From Perca fluviatilis (Eukaryota; Chordata; Actinopteri; Perciformes; Percidae): a stretch of DNA of 64,000 nt. The notes beneath the pieces were generated by a model that saw only the letters and a list, made by a program, of their open reading frames with translations, ran no database searches and was not told where the DNA came from. The stretch covers positions 4,870,886-4,934,885 of the forward strand of contig NC_053112.1 of the NCBI RefSeq assembly GCF_010015445.1, in the 5' to 3' direction. Positions 55,561 to 64,000 of this stretch are shown here, piece after piece; positions within the stretch are counted from its first letter, which is position 1; every line of letters begins with the position of its first letter. The translations under genes were made by a program, and so were the position numbers.

Positions 55561-55731
55561 CCTGAGCGACTGCAGGTTAACACCAGCCGGCTGCCGGTCT
55601 TTGACCTTTGCCCTCAGCAACTCCTCTGATCTCAAAGAACTCAACCTGAGCTATAACGACCTGGAGGACCAGGGGTTGGAGCTGCTTTCTGATTGGCTAA
55701 GGAAACCGCAGTGTAGACTGGAGATACTGAG
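55561..55731 (+). CDS. NLR gene A: LRR exon (171 bp)
   Basis: Acceptor ctttttcaag, donor GTGAGA. It encodes LSDCRLTPAGCRSLTFALS and LKELNLSYNDLEDQGLELL, then WLRKPQCRLEILR. Two LRR units, open, symmetric phase. It pairs with the next exon at 55941 as a two-exon module that has been copied within both genes. Confidence 0.9.
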
Positions 55732-55940
55732 GTGAGACTTCTCAGACAGTTTTCTGTAATTCCTTCTTCCCTGGATACCTGTCTTGTTAACAATATCATT
55801 TATCTAGTTTTTAATTTTAGATAATTTCAGTGTTAGTCAGACTCAGACTGCAGCTGCAGCTCAGCCACTGGGTCAGAGGTCAGGGTCTGGAGCTGTCACT
55901 GCAGGTTACCTCCTTAAGTTAAAACTGTTTTTCCCAACAG

Positions 55941-56114
55941 ACTGGCTTGCTGTCAGATTACAGAGAAAGGCTGTGCTGCACTGGCATCCAGTCTGAAGTC
56001 AAACCCCTCCCACCTGAGAGTCCTGGATCTGTCAGGAAATAACCTCGGAGACAGTGATGTCAAAAACCTTTCTGAGTTCTTGCCAGAGACACTTTGTCAA
56101 CTTGAGGCACCGGA
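55941..56114 (+). CDS. NLR gene A: LRR exon (174 bp)
   Basis: Acceptor ttcccaacag, donor GTGAGT. It encodes LACCQITEKGCAALASSL and LRVLDLSGNNLGDSDVKNL, then EFLPETLCQLEAPE. It was not an obvious long frame with its own Met but is open in the phase required by its neighbours. This is the intact form of the exon that is halved in gene B (21430) and reduced to a relic at 55035. Confidence 0.87.
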
Positions 56115-56292
56115 GTGAGTATTGTGGTCGTTATCACACTTTGAATATAAGTGATACAATTTGGACACACATTCAGGTGTTCAGATAGTTTTCAGCTATT
56201 TGAGGCCAATTTCACACTAAAAGTGTATTTACATTATCATTAAATAAATGGTTTATAACACACTATAATGTAGTTGTGAGCACATATTAGGG

Positions 56293-58814
56293 CAGGTGTC
56301 TCAAACTCATATGAGCTGGGGGCCACGGCTGCCAACTTAATCTGATTGGAGGGCCACGTCAGTGTTCAAGATTAATACAAAAAAAGAATGGATATTTCTG
56401 AAAATGCAGTGTTTTTTTATTATTTCAAATACTGTATAACACAAAACTGCAGACAGAAATTGCAAATCTTTTTATCCCTTTTTAGACACCTGTGCTAGCA
56501 ACCTGAGCTTATAAATAAAATTATGATAAAATAAATAATAATACAAATTATAAAAAACAAACAAAAAAGCATAAAAACAGGTATGTGTGTGTTTCACACC
56601 AAATAAAAATATTGTCCTCTCATAACTTATTTTATACCTGGCAAGGAACTGATAAATGAAATACCATAATGCATTACTTCTTGCTAACACCACAAATAAC
56701 ACTCTCAAACACACTAACAAACACATAATCTTTTTAGCCCATTCGTGCGTTATTTCTTGCCAGATACTTGGCAGCGCTTGTGCTCACAAAGCTGAGTCAC
56801 ATTTGCTCTAATGGACGTTGCAGTTGAAACTCTGAGTCCAGCTTCAAGATGGGCATCTGTAAGCCTTGATCTGTACTTGCTTTTGGTAAAGTTCATTGTT
56901 GAGAACAATTTCTCACACACATTATGTACTTCCAAAAATGCACAGGACATGACTGAAAACTCTGGACAGCTCTGGGAATGATGGAAGCAGCTCTCTCAGA
57001 AACATTCCAATCTTGTCTGCTTTTCCCTGTGCCTCTCTGAATTTAGCTTTTAGTTCACTGTTGCACTGCAAGTCAATAAGTTCATTTTGCAAAACGCTGG
57101 GTACACTCTCCACATCAGCTGAGAAGGGGTCTGCAAATAGCTGAACCTTGAAGTCAGCAAAACGTTCATCAAACTCTCGCTGCAGCTTTTCAATAGCAGA
57201 GACATAGTCATCACCACTAAAAGCTGTGCCGTGTTCCACCAAAGATCTGCATGCAGCGAAATGACAGAGGTTTGCTGCAGACGGTTGAGTTTTCCACAAT
57301 CTCAGTTTTGTCGAGAAAGCTTTCACACTCTCATAGGCTGTTGTGATGAGCTGACCAGGGCCCTGCAGCTTTAGGTTCAGGAGGTTTAGTTATTGTGTTA
57401 TGTCCACAAGGAATGCCAAATCCATTATCCATTTTGGATCATCAAGCTCTGGAATATCCAGCCTGCCATTTTCCATGAATTTCTTCACTTCAGCTCTTAT
57501 CTTTTTAACAAGTTCCCCCTGCTCAGCCAGCACACCTCAGTAAAGTACAGCACATTACCGTACGATGCCTAAACTTCTTCCAAAAAGGCCCGAAACTGGC
57601 GGTGTTGTAGACCTCTGGACCTGATATAGTTAACACATTTCAGGACGACAGACATCACATGTTCAAAATTCAAGCATTTGCCACACAGTTGATGTTGATG
57701 TATGATGCAGTGCATCGCAATAGCTGGATCAGCATCTTCTTCCTCTAACTTTCTCTGTACCAGCGCTACCAGTCCATTTTTCTTGCCTGTCATGGACGGT
57801 GCTCCATCAGTGGTAATGCCGACCAGTCTGTTCCACGGAACACCAAGCCGCTCAATCGCACCACACAGCTGCTGAAATATGTCTTTTGCTGTGGTGCGGC
57901 CATACATTGGACACAAACTCAGCAACTCTTCGGTCACCTCAAACTTGTCATCAACACCCCTGATGAAAATTGCTAGCTGAGCATTGTCCGTTATGTCAGT
58001 ACTTTCATCAAGCGCAATAGAGTATGCAATAAAACTGCGGGCTCTGTCCTGTAACTGTTCATAGATGTTACCTGACAGTCCATTAATCCGCTCGGCCACA
58101 GTGTTTGCTGATAAAGAAACGTTGTTGAATAAGCTCCTCTTTTCGGGACAGAGAATATCAGCAACTCGCAACATACAGTCCTTCACAAACTGCCCTTCGG
58201 TGAATGGTTTTCCCGCTTTGGCAATCAATTCACTGACCACATAGCTTGCTTCAACTGCAGCATCAGCGTCCTTACCGGCTTTGTGGAAAAGGTCTTGCTG
58301 GGATCTTAGTCCTTTTTGTAGCTGCTCGGCTTGTTGTCTCCTGTCATCATCTCCTTTGTATTTCTCATCGTGCTCGCTGTGTTAGTCGAATAATGACGCC
58401 TTAGATTGTATTCCTTAAAAACAGCGAGTTTCTCTTTACATATAAGGCAGATCGCATTTCCACAGAACTCAACAAAAAAATATTGTGACGTCCATCTTTC
58501 TTGAAATTGTCTATGCAAGCTATCCACCTTTCTCTTAGGTTTTGAAAGCGACATACTTTCCCTCCTCGTCGTCTTAGTGTCGTGAACTTCGTGTTGTACC
58601 ACACCTGCGCACTTCCTTTGCAATTATTTTCAAAATAAGTGTTTTTTAATGAAATAGTTTTTTTATTATCTAAAATTAAATCTTTTTTATTATATAAACA
58701 TTTTGTTATCTTAATTATTGTGGGGATAAAACAAACAAATTTAAAATACCCTCAAGGGCCAAATTACATTATTATTTTGACACCAAGTCGCGGGCCGGGA
58801 GTTTGAGACCCCTG
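56293..58814 (-). mobile_element. hAT element with GTF2IRD2-like transposase, perfect 8-bp duplication
   Basis: Ends caggtgtctcaaac and gtttgagacccctg are inverted, and tattaggg flanks both sides exactly (56285-56292 and 58815-58822). The 2522-bp element carries a minus-strand transposase broken by frameshifts. It lies in gene A intron sequence between LRR exons 55941 and 59132, antisense to the gene. Confidence 0.94.
56750..58623 (-). pseudogene. hAT transposase (GTF2IRD2/Charlie-like), frame-broken
   Basis: The N-terminal segment (58306-58623) has a BED-like finger AICLICKEKL...LRRHYSTN, in which the last H seems changed to T. The core (57569-58240) has YSIALDESTDITDNAQLAIF, GITTDGAPSMTGKKNGL and MHCIIHQHQLCGK. 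C-terminal parts (57360-57540, 56922-57326, 56750-56950) include NVCEKLFSTMNFTKSKYRSR, the hAT dimerisation block. Segments lie in at least three frames, so it is dead. The same lineage gave rise to GTF2IRD2-type host genes, but intact terminal repeats show this is a transposon copy. Confidence 0.88.
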
Positions 58815-59131
58815 TATTAGGGCATTTTTAAGTGTTTATTAATGTAATGTGTTTGTTGTCATTATATCTTCTCCTATGAAACACCTTTCATATATTTACA
58901 GCTGTTTAACTGTGTTGTTATTAATGATCTGTTCATACAGCAGCCTCCCCTTGTTCTCCACAGGAGGAGTTAAAGATGTTAACAAATACGTTAAGAAACA
59001 CTAAATCTGCTCACAGCTACATTATAGTTCTTATAAATCATGTATATTTTTATTTATTTTATAATTCTCTACCACAAAAACTTAGAACACAAAAACTCTG
59101 ATCTGAAAAATGTTTAAATGTCTCCTTCCAG

Positions 59132-59302
59132 CCTGAGACACTGCGAGTTAACAGCAGCCGGCTGCCGGTCTTTGACCTTTGCCCTCAGTGACTTTTCTGA
59201 TCTCAGAGAACTCAACCTGAGCCTCAACAACCTGGAGGACCAGGGGGTGACGCTGCTCTCTGATTGGCTGAGGAAACCCCAGTGTAGACTGGAGATACTG
59301 AG
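59132..59302 (+). CDS. NLR gene A: LRR exon (171 bp)
   Basis: Acceptor ctccttccag, donor GTAAGA. It encodes LRHCELTAAGCRSLTFALS and LRELNLSLNNLEDQGVTLL, then WLRKPQCRLEILR. It is open and in phase. The flanking intron corresponds to that around gene B exon 17372. Confidence 0.9.
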
Positions 59303-61540
59303 GTAAGACTTCTCAGACAGTTTTCTGTAATTATTTCTTCCCTGGACACCTGTTCTGAGAATAATATAATTTATCTAGCTTTTACTTTCAGACCACTTCA
59401 GAATTTCCCCCATTGAGCACCTATCTATTTCTATTTTGGAGTATCTGTTGTTCCTGATCAGGCTGTGTGATGCTTTATATTCCTCACAGTGACTGTGTTT
59501 ACATTCTTTCATTCACTGTGTGATGCAGAGCGACAGTGAGCTACACACACAGATTCATAGAACTGGAGTTACATCCAGTAACTTCTACCATTATTGTCTT
59601 TTTACTCAACAGGAGACGACGATAATCACTGCAGTGTTTCCCATACATAGGTTCTACTAGATAAATTCTGAATTAAATCGTTTTTCCAAACAACGGTGTA
59701 TTTTTCAGCCCACCCAGACCAGGTGCCTCCAGCCCCTCCCCCTCGTGAAGTCTTGCGCCGTGTGCATGAGTCATGACGGCGTCAACGTGAATGTTGCACT
59801 TCAGGCTCATAAGCTATCGTTACATTAGTAGTAGCATGCTGCTGGTGGTCTTGCCGTGGGTTAACTGTAGGCTACTAAATAAAAACGTAGAAACTCCGTG
59901 GCCACACCGCTGTGAAAGCTCCCCAGATGTCTGTTATCAGAGTCTGGCCGAGATTTAATAAAATTGTTCGGACTTTTTTTTGGAAGTTTTAAACTACAAC
60001 TCAGAGTTGTTTGAATGACAGAAATCTGCTCAGATGAGATCTTAATGAGTGCAACAGGTCATGTATAGTACAGAACTGCATATTTAGGGTCCCCAAAACA
60101 CGGATTAATACACTGATATAACAAACAAAATGAATAAGAATTAAGGTTAGATAGCGTCTTCTTATATGATTTAACAGGAGTTAGGAGGGAACAGTGTTGA
60201 GATTTATAATAACATAACTATGGATCATAGTAGGCCAATAGTCTATTAGAGTTATTTTATCTGCTGAACCTTTAACATTTGGCAAAAAAACACTTATTTA
60301 ATTGAAAAAGCACATCATGGCTACACTTTTCTGTCATTTGTTTTAACTTCATCAAGTAATGTGTTGTATTTTAGCAGAATACTGAAAGCAGCAGAAAGGC
60401 AGAACTGAGTACATTTTAACATGTTTATTTATAACAAGTAATATCATTATCGTGATATTCAACAATGTTGGGGCATATTGCATATTTTCCTCATATCATG
60501 CAGTCCTAATAACTACCCTGAAATTGTGTCAGATGCAGCAAAGTGTCACAATATTTTCATCTATATCATCTTTTAGTATAATTTGTTAAATATGTAAATA
60601 GTTATTTCTTTCTTAATTATCTGATAAAGTTATGTAGTCATTGTTTTCACCTTTGTTTGACTAGTTTATAACTGAACCTAGCTATCACGCGCCACGCCAT
60701 CACATCCTGCGCCCCCCACCACAACAAGTACATTCTCAACCTGTAGGAAACACTACACTGTGTTCACATACATTCATTTTTACAAAGGGACGAAGGTCTG
60801 CTGTGTCATCACTTTGTTAATGTTTGTTCCTGTAAAGGAGAAGAAGATTCTTTAAATTCTTCAATGTTGTCTTCACTCTGAATAAACTCCACAGCATCAG
60901 AAACACAAGCTGCCAATCACAGTTGCATTATCTTGGTATCTCTGTCAACGCTGTAGCCCAACATGTAGGCACATATCTCAGCAGCTATGGCGTAACTTCA
61001 AAGCTTTCAGCCTTATCCACTGAAGGTACGACAGAGAAATCTGGATCTAGCTGCAGGCGAGCTGGTTACAGCAGTCAAGACGTGGAGTAATAAAATCATC
61101 TGACGGTCTCCAGATCTCCAAAAGAGAGAAAACGGTTTTATTTTAGCCTACGACCTGATGAGGAAAATTCTGCTGCTGATGACAGAATTAATTTGTCTGT
61201 TGAATTGTAACGCTGAGTCACAACTTACACCCAGATTTGTTTACTGTGTGACACATAGCCATGTGATAAAAATTCATACAATCAGCGACCGATTGTATAA
61301 AAATGTGTTTTACCTGATTCAACTGTTTTTAGATTTTTGTGAAATAACTTGTCAAAGAAATTTAACTTTAATTTTTTTATGTTTTTATGGCATGGTTGCA
61401 CTTGTTAATGTGAGATGCACGGCTTGCAGATAGAGTGAAAAATACTTAGTAATGTCTTGGTGTTTCAAGGTTTTTGTTGTTATTATAACTTCTATGAAAC
61501 ATGTTTTATATGATTACAGCTGTTTTACTGTGTTGTTATT
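59303..61540 (+). other. Gene A intron
   Basis: 59305-59600 matches 17545-17800 and 59605-60030 matches 20189-20700 in gene B. 60030-61490 shows no gene. A ctccagatctccaaaagaga block near 61105 also occurs in the gene B intron near 23840. The 91-aa frame at 61158 resembles no protein. Confidence 0.65.
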
Positions 61541-61777
61541 CAGTTCAATAACATTTTATTTATAGTATCAAATCATAACAAGAGTTATCTCGAGACACTT
61601 TACAGGTAGAGTAGGTCTAGACCACACTCTATAATTTACAAAGCCCCAACAATTACAGTAATTCCCTCAAGAGCAAGCATTAGCAGTAGCTATAGCGACG
61701 GTGGCGAGGAGAAACTCCCTTTTAGGAAGAAACCTCGACAGACCCAGACTCTTGGTAGTCGGTGTCTGACGGTGACG
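61541..61777 (-). mobile_element. Dispersed retroposon-like repeat, ~237 bp
   Basis: The block cagttcaataacattttatt ... gacagacccagactcttggt is flanked by gttatt on both sides (61535-61540 and 61778-61783). Related intron copies at 58915 and 55345 run through tgttgttattaatga without it. The known fish repeat with tatctcgagacactttacag is recognised by pattern only. Confidence 0.7.
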
Positions 61778-62003
61778 GTTATTAATGATCTGTTCATACA
61801 GCAGCCTCCCCTTTGTCTACACAGGAGGAGTTATAGATGTTAACACAATAAGAAACACTAAATCTGCTCACAGATACGTTATAGTTATACAATTTTTATT
61901 ATATTATTTATTTTTATTTATTTCATATTCAGTCTCTTCCACAAACAGTTAGAACACAAAACAATCTCTGATCTGAAAACTGTGTTTAAATGTCTCCTTC
62001 CAG

Positions 62004-62174
62004 CCTGAGATGCTGCAGATTAACAGCAGCCAGCTGCCGGTCTTTGACCTTTGCCCTCAGCGGCTCCTCTGATCTCAGAGAACTCGACCTGAGCTCCAAC
62101 TACCTGAAGGACCAGGGGGTGGAGCTGCTCTCTGATTGGCTGAGGAAACCCCAGTGTAGACTGGAGATACTGAG
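62004..62174 (+). CDS. NLR gene A: LRR exon (171 bp), last in window
   Basis: Acceptor ctccttccag, donor GTGAGA. It encodes LRCCRLTAASCRSLTFALS and LRELDLSSNYLKDQGVELL, then WLRKPQCRLEILR. It is nearly the same as gene B exon 21896, which directly precedes the terminal exon there. The gene A terminal exon is therefore expected shortly right of the window. Confidence 0.9.
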
Positions 62175-62442
62175 GTGAGACTTCTCAGACAGTTTTCTGT
62201 AATTCTTTCGTCCCTGGACACCTGTTTTGTGAATAATATAATTTATCTAGTTTTTAATTTCAGATCATTTTAGTGTTAGACTCAGACTGCAAACATGTTT
62301 CAATCTGGCGCTTCATCCTAGCACAGTACAGTTAAGTAAAACATTTACTGTTCGATACAACTCAAGTAGCAGCCAATAAGTTATGGTTGTTTAAAGGAAC
62401 AGTTTGACATTTTGTGGAATATGCTTTTTTTTTTTCTCTCTC

Positions 62443-63307
62443 AGGGCCTAATTTACTAACACTAGCGCAGTTTGCGCTGCGTCTGTTTATGCGAGTTCGG
62501 TAATAGCGCACGCTATGCTTCCACATTTTGCGTAGTATTTATCAACCCTGACACCCATCAGGCAATCAGCGTCTTTCTCCGTCCACTAGACCGTAGATTG
62601 CGCTGTAACAAAGCAGTACTGGTGCTATGATATGACTGAGTGCAGACTGCGATATTCCCACTGCTGATGCTATGACTGTTTGAAATGATCCTGATGCCAA
62701 TATTTGTAATGTAGCGAGGAGTTTAACAACTGCTGGAATGGGATGTGAATGCTGAGTGGGAGATTCAATTTCATCTTTGAGTTCTTCCAGTAACTCTAAT
62801 ATTGCATGGCTGCTTGATCTGTAACGCTAAATGAGATTTGTGTTCAATGACAAAGTGTGATTCTTGTGTTAAAAATATTTTCAGTCCGCCTATGTCCTCG
62901 TCTTGCCTCGCTCAAATTACTGTTGCCATTTCACCAGCAGCGCACAAAAGGTACGAGGAAACCTCGACTCGCGGCGGGTTTGTCTACCTGCTTTTAAGAG
63001 TGCGGAGAATTTCCCCCGCAGAATAGAGGCGCTCTTACTGACAGTCTTTGTAAATACCACGGGATATATAATTAGGTGCACTTTGCGCTTATCCTCCCAC
63101 CTTTTTGGGTGGAACTCCCACTTTCCCCACGACCCTCCCACAAACGCATATTGAAAGCGCAACTTGTCTCTTCTCGCTCATGCGGCAGACAATCTGCGAC
63201 TTTACCCAAGTGCGCCCTGTTTGTAAATAGCCCGCATCGGTTACGTCCATCTTTGTGACCAATTAGCGCCTGGAAACAGGCGCAAACGGCTTGATAAATC
63301 TAGCCCT
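62443..63307. mobile_element. MITE-like element with agggc ends in the last visible gene A intron
   Basis: Ends agggcctaatttactaacac and the inverted ttgataaatctagccct frame about 865 bp rich in gcgc/cgca motifs. Gene B at about 23468 (ctctctgagagtcag) is the uninterrupted counterpart. The target duplication is not clear. Small frames inside are not supported as genes. Confidence 0.75.
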
Positions 63308-63357
63308 CTGAGTCAGATATTTAGACTGATACCACTCTCATGTCTGTACGCTAAATA

Positions 63358-63500
63358 CAGTGGTGTGAAAAAGTGTTTGCCCCCCTTCCTGATTGTCACA
63401 CTTAAATGTTTCAGATCATCCAACAAATTTAAGTATTAGTCAAAGTTAACACAAGTAAACACAAAATGTAGTTTTAAAATGAAGGTTGTTATTATTAAAG
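63358..63500 (+). mobile_element. Tc1-type terminal repeat fragment
   Basis: cagtggtgtgaaaaagtgtt, then tgcccccttcctgatt, preceded by TA, is the end of another Tc1 family. No transposase follows within the window. It interrupts sequence that gene B carries at 23500-23520 (ctgtacgctaaata). Confidence 0.8.
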
Positions 63501-63852
63501 GGAAATTTCACCGCTGGAAAGCTGAATATATCTTTAAATTGGGTCACTAATGTAGTAGAAATGTGAAAAGAAAATTGAAATTGGTGCCTTCTAGGCCGAG
63601 ATAAGCCAGAAAATGTGTTTTTGGCTTATATGGATGAAAGACACCAAATCCCAGAATGCACTTGCTTTGCTGCTGTATGAGGCCACTCCCAAGCCACGCC
63701 TACCCTTTACAGACAGACAGTGAGACGATCAACTCAGTGTTTTGTTGTCATTTCAACCATATACACGAAAAAATGTTTCACCGTGGCTCAAGTGGTGTTA
63801 CACATTTAAAACATGCTTTTTTTTGGCCACAGCTGATACATTATCCAAACTT
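63501..63852. other. Unassigned, probably repeat-derived
   Basis: No gene is seen. gggaaatttcaccgctgg and aaatcccagaatgcac look like parts of another dispersed element whose ends lie partly outside the window. Confidence 0.3.
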
Positions 63853-64000
63853 CTTTCAGCGGATTGATTGATAGCTCCAGAGTGAACAGAACTGTGTCCA
63901 TGGCAACGCTCTGCTATGCATGGCAACGGTGTGTTATCCTTAGCAACGGTCTGTTATCAAGAATTATACCATGGTCTGGGTGAATACTTGATTCTGATTG
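63853..64000. repeat. Partial copy of the foldback-arm family plus ttataccatggtc end
   Basis: 63853-63963 matches 25465-25580 and, inverted, 32520-32640, including cagcgga-tgattgatagct and gctatgcatggcaacggtgt. It runs directly into ttataccatggtctgggtga, the inverse of the right end of the element at 9740-10545. The window ends inside it. Confidence 0.75.

Larger units (their letters stand above)
50354..62174 (+). other. NLR gene A (NLRC3-like), locus extent within the window
   Basis: Nine exons are supported: 50354-50430, 51179-51298, 51389-51442, 51854-53612, 53730-53903, 55561-55731, 55941-56114, 59132-59302 and 62004-62174. All junctions use AG/GT and keep one frame. The terminal exon, expected from gene B, lies to the right of the window. 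Upstream exons and a promoter were not identified. Isoforms may differ, because every LRR exon is symmetric. Confidence 0.85.

Noticed and set aside
61158..61433. 91-aa frame starting MRKILLLMTELICLLN as a secreted peptide
   Set aside because: It has a hydrophobic start, but it lies in an NLR intron next to repeats, with no splice support or recognised relatives. Evidence is too thin.

Overview
The window looks like a teleost fish chromosome segment. It holds parts of two tandem fish-type NLR (NLRC3-like) immune receptor genes on the + strand. The NACHT exon carries the FISNA-NACHT layout of the large fish NLR family, followed by separate 171- or 174-bp LRR exons. Around them are classes of repeats typical of ray-finned fish: Tc1/mariner, PIF/Harbinger, hAT and piggyBac elements, CR1/L2-type LINEs, tRNA-derived SINEs and a Gypsy LTR element. 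No bacterial gene, operon or CRISPR array is present.

Layout. (1) 0.9-24.3 kb is an NLR paralogue ('gene B'): the last 41 bp of a NACHT exon (880-920), then LRR exons at 1038, 16858, 17372, 20837 and 21896, a destroyed LRR exon at 21430 and a terminal exon with stop at 24069-24264. The 15.6-kb intron between the first two LRR exons holds an intact DD38E Tc1-like transposon, a decayed L2-type LINE, a SINE, several MITEs, tandem arrays and a palindromic element. (2) 24.3-40 kb is intergenic. One LINE copy here (25.1-39.3 kb) is split by four later insertions: a ~7.95-kb foldback element with an 8-bp target duplication, which itself holds a 3.8-kb LINE; a reversed LINE 3' end; a MITE; and a three-deep hAT nest. 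(3) 40.9-50.4 kb holds three copies of the 5' flank and small 5' exon of an NLR gene. The first is interrupted by two piggyBac-like MITEs and a Gypsy element with near-identical LTRs. (4) 50.35-62.2 kb is 'gene A': exons at 50354, 51179 and 51389, an uninterrupted 1759-bp FISNA-NACHT exon (51854-53612), and LRR exons at 53730, 55561, 55941, 59132 and 62004. A hAT element with a GTF2IRD2-like transposase sits in one intron. The gene runs off the right edge; its terminal exon is not in the window.

Gene A is a cytosolic, nucleotide-binding, LRR-sensing receptor by family knowledge. All its splice junctions agree in phase and all its exons are open, so it may be functional. Gene B has no visible NACHT domain and is probably a pseudogene or fragment. 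Introns of A and B are related, so each copy gives the empty insertion site for several elements in the other. This allows exact insertion boundaries to be read directly.

The most unusual structures are the ~7.95-kb foldback element, the intact DD38E element whose inverted repeats contain the transposase C-terminal codons, the degenerate 2A-like motif in the 25.7-kb LINE, and the Gypsy copy with matching LTRs but a broken pol. Family names for MITEs and LINE clades are pattern-based and tentative.
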